Of a stretch of 64,000 bases of DNA, positions 34,810 through 43,543 are shown piece after piece. This stretch comes from Peribacillus butanolivorans (GTDB taxonomy: Bacteria > Bacillota > Bacilli > Bacillales > DSM-1321): contig NZ_LGYA01000001.1 of assembly GCF_001273755.1 (NCBI RefSeq), forward strand, positions 1,114,683 through 1,178,682, given 5' to 3'. The translations under genes were made by a program, and so were the position numbers. Every line of letters starts with the position of its first letter. Position 1 is the stretch's first letter. The notes beneath the pieces were generated by a model. It did not search any database, was not told the origin of the DNA, and saw only the letters and a list, made by a program, of their open reading frames with translations.

Positions 34810-35316
34810 ATGGAAGTTGGGGTTGTTGAAAGCCCAGTGGAAAGAGGAGAGTATGCTGGATTTTGGCTGCGCTTTGGCGCGAATATTATTGATGGTATTA
34901 TAATCGGGATACCTACCGGAATCATATCGGTTTTTGTAAGTATTTTTTGGAGTGGCGCGATGATGGAATTACAGGAATCGACAATCGATCCTAATTACGA
35001 GGCATCATTGAGTGATATATTCGTTTTCCTGGCAGGAGCAATTATCATTCTATTTTTATCTTTACTTATAAGCTTTCTTTATTATACTTTATTACATTCC
35101 TCGAAATGGCAAGGCAGCGTCGGGAAAATACTCCTAAATATTAAAGTGACGGATTTAAATGGAGGACGAATAGGGTTTGGTAGAGCTACAGGGCGTTATT
35201 TTGCGACGATCATATCAGGGATGATCTTTTATATCGGCTATATCATGGCAGGGTTTACATCGAAAAAACAGGCACTTCACGATATGATTGCAGGTACGGT
35301 AGTAGTCAAAAAATGA
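34810..35316 (+). CDS. RDD family membrane protein
   Basis: A 168-residue protein with three predicted membrane helices. The RDD signature appears in variant form (EYAGFWLRFGANIIDGIIIG) near the start and QGSVGKILLNIKVTDLNGG plus QALHDMIAGTVVV toward the end. RDD proteins are poorly characterised; some act as sodium/proton antiporters or stress-related transporters. ATGAGGTG lies upstream of the ATG. A terminator follows. Confidence 0.8.
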   Translation: MEVGVVESPVERGEYAGFWLRFGANIIDGIIIGIPTGIISVFVSIFWSGAMMELQESTIDPNYEASLSDIFVFLAGAIIILFLSLLISFLYYTLLHSSKWQGSVGKILLNIKVTDLNGGRIGFGRATGRYFATIISGMIFYIGYIMAGFTSKKQALHDMIAGTVVVKK

Positions 35317-35322
35317 TCATGG

Positions 35323-35358
35323 AAAAAAGGGGACTCTGATATGAGCTCCCTTTTTTTG
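35323..35358 (+). terminator. Terminator of the RDD gene
   Basis: AAAAAAGGGGACTC pairs with GAGCTCCCTTTTTT around TGATAT (one mismatch), ending in seven Ts. Confidence 0.8.
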
Positions 35359-35546
35359 TTTGGCTTAAATAGATAATCTCTTCTTGATTCTATTTTTCTT
35401 ACCATTGCACTAAACAAAAGACGAAAGAAACCGAATTATTAGGTATGAGTTCATTTATAATATCATCGTAGGTCTATTTGACCAAAAAAAATATTATTTT
35501 AGATAATGGTATATATGAAAAAGTAAGGGAAGGGCGAGATAAAGCA

Positions 35547-36452
35547 ATGGAAGCAAATAAAGGGATTTTACTAGAAAGTGGAACGAATGAGCTAGAGATT
35601 GTTGAATTCGGCATAGGAAAGAATAAATTTGGCATCAATGTAATTAAGGTAAAGGAAATCATTAATCCAGTACATATCACGCTTGTTCCTCATTCACATC
35701 CAAATGTTGAAGGAATTATTGAGCTTCGCGGGGAGGTACTACCGGTTGTAAATGTAGCGGATGCCCTAGGATTTCCAGCATCGGGAACACCAGAGCAAGA
35801 TAAATTCATAGTCGCTGAATTCAATCAGCAAAAAGTGGTGTTCCATGTCCATACGGTGACACAGATACACCGCATCTCTTGGACTCAAATTGAAAAGCCT
35901 TCGGATATGTATCAGGGATTGGAAAGTCAGATTATCGGTGTAATAAAATTAAACAGTGAAATGATTTTATTACTTGATTTTGAAAAAGTAGTGGTTGAAA
36001 TCAATCCGAATTCAGGAATCAGCGTCCAGCAGGTTAAAAAGCTGGGTCACCGGCAAAATTCAGAAAAGAGAATACTTATTGCAGAGGATTCTCCATTACT
36101 GAGAAAGCTACTGTTTGATACATTGTCAGAAGCGGGGTTTAAACACCTAGTGTTTTATGAAAATGGGCTAGATGCATTAAATTATTTAGAGAGTTTGATC
36201 GAATCAGGAAAGCAGGTTGTTGAAGAAGTGCAATTGGTGATTACTGATATTGAGATGCCTCAAATGGACGGTCATCATCTAACTAGAAGAATCAAGGAAA
36301 ATAGCGAACTTACTGTATTGCCAGTTATTATTTTCTCCTCATTGATTACGGATAGCCTGCGCCATAAAGGGCAAGTTGTTAGGGCTGATGCACAAATCAG
36401 CAAACCTGAAATCGCTGCTCTAATAGATTTGATAGACAAATTTGCTTTATAG
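35547..36452 (+). CDS. cheV: Chemotaxis coupling protein CheV
   Basis: About 301 residues. An N-terminal CheW domain (LLESGTNELEIVEFGIG, EGIIELRGEVLPVVN) is fused to a C-terminal receiver domain (EDSPLLRKLL; phosphoacceptor D234 in ITDIEMPQMDGH). CheV couples chemoreceptors to CheA and aids adaptation. The frame opens at TTG 35478, but ATG 35547, behind AAGGGAAGGG, matches the N-terminus of B. subtilis CheV. It lies between patA and ykyB as in B. subtilis. Confidence 0.92.
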   Translation: MEANKGILLESGTNELEIVEFGIGKNKFGINVIKVKEIINPVHITLVPHSHPNVEGIIELRGEVLPVVNVADALGFPASGTPEQDKFIVAEFNQQKVVFHVHTVTQIHRISWTQIEKPSDMYQGLESQIIGVIKLNSEMILLLDFEKVVVEINPNSGISVQQVKKLGHRQNSEKRILIAEDSPLLRKLLFDTLSEAGFKHLVFYENGLDALNYLESLIESGKQVVEEVQLVITDIEMPQMDGHHLTRRIKENSELTVLPVIIFSSLITDSLRHKGQVVRADAQISKPEIAALIDLIDKFAL

Positions 36453-36458
36453 CATTGG

Positions 36459-36497
36459 AAAACGGGCCGAGGGTGTATAACCTCTCGTCCCGTTTTT
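36459..36497. terminator. Bidirectional terminator between cheV and ykyB
   Basis: AAAACGGG and CCCGTTTTT flank an inner GAGGGT/ACCTCTC pairing. Confidence 0.75.
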
Positions 36498-36516
36498 ATT
36501 ATCCAATTTTTACCCT

Positions 36517-37023
36517 TTAATACTTGGAACCTTTTCCTAAAAAAGAGGAGGGGAATGGATTATGAAATGGCTGCTTGACCGGGCCCCGTCCGTAAGGCCT
36601 TTTCTCAGTATTGGTAGAGTTCGGCTTCTTTTCACCTGCTTGTCCAACGTAAGATTGTAAGATTTGCTTTGCCTTGGATAATGACAAGGAGGCTTTAGGG
36701 TTCCGTATGGATGCTGCCCGGCTGCCGAGGTGGGGTAGATTTTTCAAGTCTTCCTTAGTAGGAGGTAGGTGAAAAACATATGATCCGCATTCGACAATTA
36801 CGTCGGATTGTTGTGCGGCAAAGCGAGGGTTATCAGAGAAATGAAGTCCAATCTTCTTCGCTTTTCCTTCTTGCATTAGCTTGTTTAATGCAAGCCGTTT
36901 TAAATTATATAAATTTTTAGGTTCCAATGCAGTCTTCGCATGTTTATTTACAATAAACACGGCCTGGGCAAGGGAGTTAATCGAAAACTCATCCATTTCA
37001 GAATGTCCTTTCGTGTGGTTCAT
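36517..37023 (-). CDS. ykyB: YkyB family protein
   Basis: A 168-residue soluble protein. The N-terminal INSLAQAVFIVNKHAKTALE and the central IGLHFSDNPRFAAQQSDVI are the conserved YkyB blocks; the C-terminal ~50 residues are Pro/Lys/Asn-rich and low complexity. The function is not known. AAAGGAG is nine bases before the ATG on the minus strand. Position next to cheV is the same as in B. subtilis. Confidence 0.85.
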   Translation of the reverse strand: MNHTKGHSEMDEFSINSLAQAVFIVNKHAKTALEPKNLYNLKRLALNKLMQEGKAKKIGLHFSDNPRFAAQQSDVIVECGSYVFHLPPTKEDLKNLPHLGSRAASIRNPKASLSLSKAKQILQSYVGQAGEKKPNSTNTEKRPYGRGPVKQPFHNPFPSSFLGKGSKY

Positions 37024-37132
37024 TATAGAAACTCCTTTTCTTCATAAGGTGAGAAGGAAAGAAACAGGCTTCCTTCAATAATTTCCTGCTTTTATAGTAA
37101 TAATAAATAGAGACGGTGCCTACGAGCCTGAT

Positions 37133-37216
37133 TATAATATGAAATAAATGCATTTACATCTCTAGGGGATGACAATCCATTCCCAACACTTTACCATCTA
37201 TGCATTTCATATTATA
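37133..37216. repeat. Inverted repeat upstream of ykyB
   Basis: The right arm ATGCATTTCATATTATA is the reverse complement of the left arm except for a four-base insertion (AAAT) in the left. The 46-base interior has no obvious pairing. It could act as an operator, an RNA stem or a small mobile remnant. Confidence 0.5.
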
Positions 37217-37311
37217 CCACTTCAAAATATATAAGGAAGTAAAATTCTATTTCACACCAATCATTCATTAAGAATGGGGACTAGAGAAACAGGTTGTACC
37301 AACCATATGGA

Positions 37312-37343
37312 AAAGAAAAAAGAAGGCGTTTCATGACGCCTTC
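37312..37343 (-). terminator. Terminator of the Pro/Tyr-rich protein gene
   Basis: GAAGGCGT and ACGCCTTC with a six-base loop. The minus-strand reading continues TTTTTTCTTTTCC. Confidence 0.8.
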
Positions 37344-37353
37344 TGTGCAATCG

Positions 37354-37728
37354 TTAATGTGTGTATATATTAATATTTTCAGACACTCCAGCCTGTGCTC
37401 CAAATTGTTGCGGATATCCAGCCTGTGCTCCAAATTGTTGCGGATAGCCCTGAAAACCTTGATAAGCAGGATAAGGAGGATAAGCGGGCGGATAGGGAGG
37501 AGGATATGGCGGGTAGTACGGACGGTTGTTGAATAGTAAGGGGCCTATTGCTAATCCTGCAACAAAAGCAACAGGCGCTAATAAAGGAAAGAAAGGAAAG
37601 AATCGTTCGTCATTCCAATGTTTAGGTCCATATTCATTTCCGTATTCATTCGTGTATGCATTTCGGTATTCATTCTGTAGCATTATAGTTTGTGGATAGG
37701 GGTAGTAAGGAAAATACTGTGTTTGCAT
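37354..37728 (-). CDS. Pro/Tyr-rich small protein with a hydrophobic core
   Basis: A 124-residue protein, possibly spore-coat-like. It starts MQTQYFPYYPYPQTIML, has an acidic/Asn-Tyr-rich stretch, one hydrophobic segment (FFPLLAPVAFVAGLAIGPLLF, about residues 45-65), a proline/tyrosine-rich run (YPPYPPPYPPAYPPYP) and two perfect copies of a ten-residue repeat, GYPQQFGAQA. Such composition is common in Bacillus coat, exosporium and cell-surface proteins. I do not recognise a named family. AAGGAGG lies before the ATG on the minus strand. It lies between ykyB and the fluoride channels. Confidence 0.7.
   Translation of the reverse strand: MQTQYFPYYPYPQTIMLQNEYRNAYTNEYGNEYGPKHWNDERFFPFFPLLAPVAFVAGLAIGPLLFNNRPYYPPYPPPYPPAYPPYPAYQGFQGYPQQFGAQAGYPQQFGAQAGVSENINIYTH
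37388..37447. repeat. 30-bp tandem duplication in coding sequence
   Basis: Two adjacent 30-base copies that differ only at the last base (37417 T, 37447 G). They encode the repeated decapeptide of the Pro/Tyr-rich protein and could change in copy number by slippage. Confidence 0.9.
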
Positions 37729-37846
37729 AAATAGCCTCCTTTTCTCAAATTCTTTACATAGTATGGTTTTTTTTCAGAAAAGAGCCTGTATCATCTTAAT
37801 CTGTTATAATGAATCTACTTGTGAGAAAAAATTTGAGGTGATTACA

Positions 37847-38227
37847 ATGTTACGGTTTAAAAGTGTTTTGGCCGTAGGTTTTGGAGGAGCAGTCGGAGCG
37901 TTGCTGCGTTATTTAGTTATCTTGACAACTGCCCATTCCTTCTTCCCATTTGGAACCCTCTTAATTAATATAGTAGGAAGCTTTATACTTGGATTGTTAA
38001 ACGGCTATTTTGCCACAAAGAAAAATTCGCTTGTTTTTTTAGCCTTGGGCAGTGGGCTATGTGGGGGATTCACCACGATGTCTACATTTTCACAGGAAAT
38101 AGTGAATCTTTTGCAGATATCCTTGATTTCTACAGGAATGTATCTGGGAGCCACGGTTTTATTTGGTTTAATTGCAGGTTTTCTGGGACTGAGCTTTTTT
38201 GATAGACGAAGAGGTGAGACCGTTTGA
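37847..38227 (+). CDS. crcB1: Fluoride channel subunit CrcB/FluC (first copy)
   Basis: A 126-residue protein with four membrane helices. It has GFGGAVGALLRYLV near the N-terminus, GTLLINIVGSFILGLLNG, and GLCGGFTTMSTFSQE, the phenylalanine-box and sodium-site region of FluC channels. The channel exports fluoride. ATG 37847 behind GAGGTG is correct; the longer frame from 37763 has no site. Its stop overlaps the next start, indicating a heteromeric pair as in many Gram-positives. No crcB fluoride riboswitch was found in the leader. Confidence 0.9.
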   Translation: MLRFKSVLAVGFGGAVGALLRYLVILTTAHSFFPFGTLLINIVGSFILGLLNGYFATKKNSLVFLALGSGLCGGFTTMSTFSQEIVNLLQISLISTGMYLGATVLFGLIAGFLGLSFFDRRRGETV

Positions 38228-38586
38228 TTCAGGTTCTTTCAGTTTTTATTGGAGGTTTTTTGGGTGCTGCCTCGAGGTATGTATTACAAATTATTTTTAA
38301 TAAGCTGTTGCCAATAGGCTCCATCCCTATTAGTATTTTACTGATTAATCTTATAGGCTCTTTTGGTTTAGGAATCATCTTTCCTAATAAAGAAGTTTGG
38401 GCTTTATCGTTGCAATCTTTTCTTACAATTGGTTTTTTAGGAGCATTTACGACATTTTCCACATTCAGTATGGAAACGCTCGAACTTATAAGAAAACACC
38501 GTTACATAGAAAGTCTTATCTATGTAACAGTGTCGGTTTTAGGTTGTATTGGTACTTTCCTATGTGGGTATTTAAGTATGATATAA
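38224..38586 (+). CDS. crcB2: Fluoride channel subunit CrcB/FluC (second copy)
   Basis: A 120-residue second FluC subunit with four membrane helices: GGFLGAASRYVLQ, SILLINLIGSFGLGI and GFLGAFTTFSTFSMETLEL. It probably forms an antiparallel dual-topology dimer with the preceding product. It starts at TTG (38224) that overlaps the upstream TGA; GAGGTGAG seven bases upstream supports this. Full length for the family. Confidence 0.9.
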   Translation: MIQVLSVFIGGFLGAASRYVLQIIFNKLLPIGSIPISILLINLIGSFGLGIIFPNKEVWALSLQSFLTIGFLGAFTTFSTFSMETLELIRKHRYIESLIYVTVSVLGCIGTFLCGYLSMI

Positions 38587-38763
38587 CTTTTTATTTTATT
38601 TACTCCATGTCTTTCTGGTAAAAAAATCCTGGTTTTTCAATTATTCTTCTAATGCTATAATTCAAAAGGATACATTAGGAATAATTAAGAGTAACCAGTT
38701 GTTTTCTTCGCACAGGTTTTGTTAATAAGTCTGGCGACTTTCCTCTGTGAACTTTTCATCTCA

Positions 38764-39624
38764 CTATTCTGACTGAAATTCATAAATTGTTAACTCAGGA
38801 CGTGAAAGAAAACGATACGGAAGCCGAGTTGTGCCAAGCCCTCTATTAACATGTAACGTTAACGAATCAATTTCATACGTGCCTTCACGATACTTTTCTG
38901 CATATGGAGGAGTGACAAGGGCTCCTGCAAAAGGAATTTGTACTTGGCCTCCATGACTGTGACCGCTTATTTGATATTTGATGTTGAACTTACTTGATAT
39001 GTCAGCAAGGTCAGGAGCATGCGAAAGCATAATGACGTACACTTCTTCTGGAATTCCTGAAAGGGCTTTTTCAAAATCTGGTTGTCCAAGCATCGCATCA
39101 TCTACCCCGGCTATGTAAATTTCTTCAGCCGTTAGTAATGAAATCTTAGTAGAGGTATTTTGCAACATGGTAAAATGGGATTTCTTCATGATATCGCTGT
39201 ATATCTCAGAGCCATATCCCCCATGATCATGGTTACCGTAGATGCAGAACTTTCCAAGAGGCGCTTTGAGCTGATTTAAAACAGGCGGGATTTTCTGTTG
39301 AGCATTGTATTTATTAGGCTCGTCCATTAAATCTCCGGTAAATAAAATAACATCCGGATCTAATTGGTTTATCTTATTGACAATTGCTTGTAAATCATTA
39401 AGCTGAAATTGAAAGCCTAAATGAGTGTCACTGAATTGAATCATTTTCATACCATGAAAACCTTTTGGGATAAGAGGGTGGCTGATAATGTTATGCTTGA
39501 TTTCTAACCATTTTGGTTCCACATTGTGGGCATAATACCCTCCGCCAATACTTAATCCGGTTACGGTAGCCAAAGTGCGAAGGCCTTTTTTTAAGAATGT
39601 TCTTCGGGAAATGGATTCACTCAA
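38764..39624 (-). CDS. ykuE: Tat-exported metallophosphoesterase YkuE
   Basis: About 286 residues. A twin-arginine signal (SRRTFLKKG, RR at residues 7-8, then a hydrophobic stretch) precedes a calcineurin-like phosphoesterase domain with SDTHLG, GDLMDE, GNHDHGG and SGHSHGGQ metal-binding motifs. B. subtilis YkuE is a known TatAyCy substrate retained at the cell wall. Both possible starts are TTG (39633 or 39624); 39624 is better spaced from the weak site TAGG. It is divergent from the SLC13 permease. Confidence 0.88.
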   Translation of the reverse strand: MSESISRRTFLKKGLRTLATVTGLSIGGGYYAHNVEPKWLEIKHNIISHPLIPKGFHGMKMIQFSDTHLGFQFQLNDLQAIVNKINQLDPDVILFTGDLMDEPNKYNAQQKIPPVLNQLKAPLGKFCIYGNHDHGGYGSEIYSDIMKKSHFTMLQNTSTKISLLTAEEIYIAGVDDAMLGQPDFEKALSGIPEEVYVIMLSHAPDLADISSKFNIKYQISGHSHGGQVQIPFAGALVTPPYAEKYREGTYEIDSLTLHVNRGLGTTRLPYRFLSRPELTIYEFQSE

Positions 39625-39779
39625 ATTAATCAACCTATCTAATTTTAAAATGTTACTTCCTCATATTAACAAACAATATACATAAAATGAAGAAAATATC
39701 TTCTATACGCATATGAAAAACATGTAAACTGGAGTTTAAGAATATCCGGTTTTAAATTGAACATCTATACGGAGGTAAC

Positions 39780-41639
39780 ATGATGATCGAACCAATGTTT
39801 ATTACACTGATTATACTTCTATGCGCAATTGCGCTTTTTATACAAGGAAAATTTCGCGCGGATTTAATTGCACTTGGTGCACTAGCAATATTGGGATTAC
39901 TGGGAATACTTACATTGGATGAACTTATAGCTGGGTTTGCGAATCAAGTCGTAATAATGCTTGCGGGATTATTTATCGTAGGGGCTGGTCTGTTAAATAC
40001 AGGAATTGTAGAGAAAGCGGGAAATAAGCTGTTAGGCTTTTGTGGTGGAAGTGAATGGAAATCGCTGTTAATTGTCATGGTGACGGCAGGAATTTTAAGT
40101 GCGTTTTTAAGTGGCGCAGGTATTGTTTCCATTTTGCTCCCGCTCGTAATGAGTATGGCTTTACAACAAAAAACTAGCCCGACAAGGTATTTATTGCCAC
40201 TTGCCTATGCATGCAGTATTGGTGGGCTGCTAACACTGACTGGAACACCCTCCAATATGATTGTAGCTGATGTATTAAAGCAAAACGGTATAGAAACTTT
40301 ATCTTTCTTTGATTTTACACCAATAGGCTTAATCGCTTTTGCATCGGGTCTATTCTTTATGTTAACGCTTGGCCGTCTGTTACTTCCGGAAAAAACAATT
40401 GCAGCCAACAATAGTGTAAAAGGGTTGTCTGCAGGGGAACTTGCTGGTATGTACAAAGTGTATGACCGTTTGCACTATCTGCACATACCTGCTACTTCCG
40501 ATATTGTTGGAGAAAGGTTGTCCGACCTACAGCTTCCTATTCAGTATGAATTAACTTTGATAGAAATTCAGCGGAAACCAAAAGATAAACAATTGCCGCT
40601 GCTGCAAAAACAACTAACGATATCGGCAAGAGCGGATGAAGTACTTCATCCTGATGATATTATTCTGGTGTTTGGAGAAGAAGAATCTGTTGAGAGATTG
40701 GCGCTTAACTATGAACTAGAGTTTAAACACTTTAATACTGAACAAATAAAAAAACATTTTCTAAGCAGTAGATTTGGATTGACTGAAATTTTGATTGTTC
40801 CGAATTCAGATTATGAGAATCAGACACTAATTGACGTTCATTTTCGTGAAAAATATCAATGTAATGTATTGGCAATTAATCGGAATGGTGAATATATTCA
40901 AGCGGATGTTGGTACTGAACGGCTAAAACCTGGCGATGCAATTCTGATACATGGAGAATGGGAAAACATCGAGAGGATCTCCTCGGATTTACAGGATGTT
41001 ATTGTTATAGGCAGCACCTCAGAAGATGGATTAACAGTCGAATCTAAGGCTAAAGCATGGATTGCTTTATGCATTACTGCACTAATGGTCATTCTTTTGT
41101 CGATAGAGTCTATTCCTGCTGTTCTATCGATATTGACGGCTGCTTTGTTGATGGTAGTCACCGGCTGTGTCCGTTCTATGGAAGATGCCTATCAAAAGAT
41201 AAATTGGGAGCCTGTTCTATTAATTGCAGCTATGTTTGGAATAACAGCTGCATTGGACAATACTGGTGGCGTGAGAATGATAAGTGATTGGCTGGCAGTG
41301 CTATTCAGTAATATCGGTGCACATGGTGTATTAGCTGTTTTTTATCTCCTGACTTTAATTTTAAGCCAGTTTATCCCGTATGGAGCAGCGACAGTGATCA
41401 TGGCACCTATTGCTTTAACGTCCGCCGTGAATCAAGGAATTGATCCTGTTCCTGTGTTTCTATGTCTTGCTGTTGCAGGCAGTCTGTCGTTATCCACTCC
41501 AAGGGTTGCTACGACAAATGCCCTTGTCATGACAGCAGGCGATTATAAGTATAAGGACTTTATCCTGATTGGGATTTCCATACAAGTCTTTATCGGTGTT
41601 ATTATGGTCATCACGATTCCATGGTTTTTTCCGTTTTAA
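39780..41639 (+). CDS. SLC13-type permease with TrkA_C domains
   Basis: A 619-residue anion permease of the ArsB/NhaD/DASS superfamily. Two membrane halves (about residues 1-200 and 420-619; conserved LTGTPSNMIVADVL and VATTNALVMTAG) flank two cytoplasmic TrkA_C/RCK-C-like modules (about 225-400; HPDDIILVFGEEESV and LKPGDAILIHGEW). Members carry sulfate, dicarboxylates or other anions; RCK-C domains can bind c-di-AMP or nucleotides. GGAGG fits either ATG 39780 or ATG 39783. The ion is unknown. Confidence 0.85.
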   Translation: MMIEPMFITLIILLCAIALFIQGKFRADLIALGALAILGLLGILTLDELIAGFANQVVIMLAGLFIVGAGLLNTGIVEKAGNKLLGFCGGSEWKSLLIVMVTAGILSAFLSGAGIVSILLPLVMSMALQQKTSPTRYLLPLAYACSIGGLLTLTGTPSNMIVADVLKQNGIETLSFFDFTPIGLIAFASGLFFMLTLGRLLLPEKTIAANNSVKGLSAGELAGMYKVYDRLHYLHIPATSDIVGERLSDLQLPIQYELTLIEIQRKPKDKQLPLLQKQLTISARADEVLHPDDIILVFGEEESVERLALNYELEFKHFNTEQIKKHFLSSRFGLTEILIVPNSDYENQTLIDVHFREKYQCNVLAINRNGEYIQADVGTERLKPGDAILIHGEWENIERISSDLQDVIVIGSTSEDGLTVESKAKAWIALCITALMVILLSIESIPAVLSILTAALLMVVTGCVRSMEDAYQKINWEPVLLIAAMFGITAALDNTGGVRMISDWLAVLFSNIGAHGVLAVFYLLTLILSQFIPYGAATVIMAPIALTSAVNQGIDPVPVFLCLAVAGSLSLSTPRVATTNALVMTAGDYKYKDFILIGISIQVFIGVIMVITIPWFFPF

Positions 41640-41644
41640 TGCAT

Positions 41645-41679
41645 AAGGCATTGTTCTGTAAATGGACAATGCCTTTTTT
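41645..41679 (+). terminator. Terminator of the SLC13 permease gene
   Basis: AAGGCATTGT and ACAATGCCTT stem followed by TTTT. Confidence 0.85.
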
Positions 41680-41773
41680 CATTGGAAATCTTTTTTTTAT
41701 TTGAAAACAACTAGGAGGCTGAAAATATTACTAAAATAAAAAGGAGTTATTGGGTAGGAATAAAAATTATTTA

Positions 41774-41802
41774 TTATCAACAATAGAAACTAATGGTATA
41801 AT
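41774..41802 (+). promoter_or_regulatory. Sigma-A promoter of ykuI
   Basis: TTATCA and a perfect TATAAT are 17 bases apart, 40 bases upstream of the YkuI start. Confidence 0.6.
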
Positions 41803-41841
41803 TTTTGCATATTGGTGTTTCGTAATTAGGAGGAATACATC

Positions 41842-43047
41842 ATGGATGCAGAAAAAATATTAAAGAATTTAGATAGGGTGACACCATTCTTTCAACCGAT
41901 TTTCAGCGCAGATCAGCATCAAGTTATCGGGTATGAAATTTTAGGACGCTATGAGGAACAGTCAGAATATAAAAGTCTTGGCACGTTTTTTCACGATTCT
42001 TCTGTGCCGGAAGAGTATAGAGTAGAAGTGGATAATTACGTTCTAGAAATAGCCCTTGAAAGAATAAAAGACTATGGGGAAGACTTTCTTATCTTTATTA
42101 ACAGAGATCCAAATATGCTTATGCTAGATCATGGAGAAGAGTTCATGGAGATTTTGCATCGTCATTTTCAACCTGAAGAAATGCATCGGATTGTTCTGGA
42201 ATTATCAGACACTATCAGTGCGGAAAACTTTGATCCTTTACAACATGTTCTCGCTTACTTTAAAACATATGGCATCAAAATAGCTTTCGATCATTTAGGG
42301 AAAGATACCCAGCTTGATCAAATTGCACAGATTTCTCCGAATATTTTAAAAGTTAACTTAAACCAACTCCGTATTTCAGGTGGAGATGCGTATCAGGTCA
42401 TCCTTTTTTCTCTAAGCATGCTTGCTCGTAAAATCGGCGCCAATTTATTGTTTGAGAACATTGAGTCTGAGTACCAGCTCCGCTTTGCTTGGAAGAACGG
42501 AGGCCGTTATTATCAAGGTTATTTTTTGGCTAAACCGGACGGCGAGTTCATTAATAAAGATTTACTTCGTGAAAAATTCCATCAAGAATGCCAGTCCTTT
42601 ATTTCATTGGAAACAAAAAAGCTGGAAGCTGTTTATCAAAAGACTTTGCAATTCAACGAAAATATGCAAAACTTTTTAAAACAGCAAAAGCGGGTTGGCT
42701 CACATGAAGAATTTCTCGGGATTTTGGCAAGAAAATTAGATTCAATAGGATTCCGTCTTTATATTTGTGATGAAGAGGGATATCAAAAATCCCCTAATAT
42801 TCTTAATAAGGATGGGCAATGGATAGTCCAGCCTAATTATATGAATAAAAATTGGAGCTGGCGACCTTATTTTCTAGAAAATATTGTCAAGATGCGCAAT
42901 GAAAAAATAGGAATTCTATCTGATTTATACAGTGATATTGAAACAGGAGAAACCATTCGAACCTTTTCTTATCCCTTGAACAATAAGGAATACATATTTT
43001 TTGATCTATCATATAGCTATCTTTACGAAAATGAAGCCTTGTTATAA
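41842..43047 (+). CDS. ykuI: YkuI, EAL-domain c-di-GMP binding protein
   Basis: A 401-residue protein with an N-terminal EAL domain (residues ~15-240) and a C-terminal Cache/PAS-like domain linked by a long helix. The signature reads EIL (residues 32-34) and the usual DDFG region reads AFDHLGKD, so the catalytic loop is altered. B. subtilis YkuI has this architecture and binds c-di-GMP without detected hydrolysis. AGGAGG precedes the ATG. It may act as a c-di-GMP receptor rather than a phosphodiesterase. Confidence 0.9.
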   Translation: MDAEKILKNLDRVTPFFQPIFSADQHQVIGYEILGRYEEQSEYKSLGTFFHDSSVPEEYRVEVDNYVLEIALERIKDYGEDFLIFINRDPNMLMLDHGEEFMEILHRHFQPEEMHRIVLELSDTISAENFDPLQHVLAYFKTYGIKIAFDHLGKDTQLDQIAQISPNILKVNLNQLRISGGDAYQVILFSLSMLARKIGANLLFENIESEYQLRFAWKNGGRYYQGYFLAKPDGEFINKDLLREKFHQECQSFISLETKKLEAVYQKTLQFNENMQNFLKQQKRVGSHEEFLGILARKLDSIGFRLYICDEEGYQKSPNILNKDGQWIVQPNYMNKNWSWRPYFLENIVKMRNEKIGILSDLYSDIETGETIRTFSYPLNNKEYIFFDLSYSYLYENEALL

Positions 43048-43120
43048 AAACAACTAGTGTATATAATTGCTCAAAATGTGTAACGATAAGCAAAAATAAT
43101 GCGCTTGGAGGAGACATGTT

Positions 43121-43348
43121 TTGAGCACGTATATCTGGATTCTACTTATAGTCGTAATAATCATGGCGTTATATCTGCTCTTTTATACATATTCTGTAGC
43201 AAAGACACAGAAAGTAAAAGGGAGATATGATTCAAGTATCGATGAATCTGTTAAAGAACATCCTTATTTAAGGAACCCGGTTTTTGTTTCTCTCTTCATT
43301 GGAACAATTTTAATTGCCGGTTTTATTTTTTACTATGCATTTCAATAA
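43121..43348 (+). CDS. Small two-helix membrane protein
   Basis: A 75-residue protein starting at TTG behind GGAGGAGAC; a closer ATG at 43116 is out of frame and stops at once. Two membrane helices (residues ~4-25 and ~52-73) flank a polar loop (KTQKVKGRYDSSIDESVKEH). The family is not recognised. It follows ykuI by 73 bases and may be co-transcribed. A terminator-like hairpin follows. Confidence 0.65.
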   Translation: MSTYIWILLIVVIIMALYLLFYTYSVAKTQKVKGRYDSSIDESVKEHPYLRNPVFVSLFIGTILIAGFIFYYAFQ

Positions 43349-43356
43349 AAGAGTGA

Positions 43357-43392
43357 GAAGGGGATTTCAGTACAATGAAATCTTCTTTTTTT
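43357..43392 (+). terminator. Terminator after the small membrane protein
   Basis: GAAGGGGATTTCA pairs with TGAAATCTTC (one bulge) and runs into TTTTTTT. Confidence 0.7.
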
Positions 43393-43543
43393 AATACAAA
43401 AAAGTAAGACACGTTTAATTAGGTTTCAGAATGCTCTTTGATCTAGAATTTTTTGTAGTTTGGCTTTGTTCTGTTTGGGTATTGAAAAGCATAGACAATA
43501 AACATATCCATTCGAAGACAATCTATAACTAGGAGATGATAGT

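Larger units (their letters stand above)
37024..37353. other. Upstream region of ykyB with an inverted repeat
   Basis: A long inverted repeat has arms at 37133-37153 and 37200-37216 (TATAATATGAAAT with a four-base bulge, then GCAT), enclosing about 46 bases. Each arm contains TATAAT. The repeat sits upstream of ykyB on the minus strand. A terminator for the next minus-strand gene lies at 37312-37343. No ORF was recognised. Confidence 0.5.

Noticed and set aside
37729..37846. Fluoride (crcB) riboswitch sought upstream of the FluC pair
   Set aside because: The leader lacks the conserved GGNGAUGG and pseudoknot sequence blocks.
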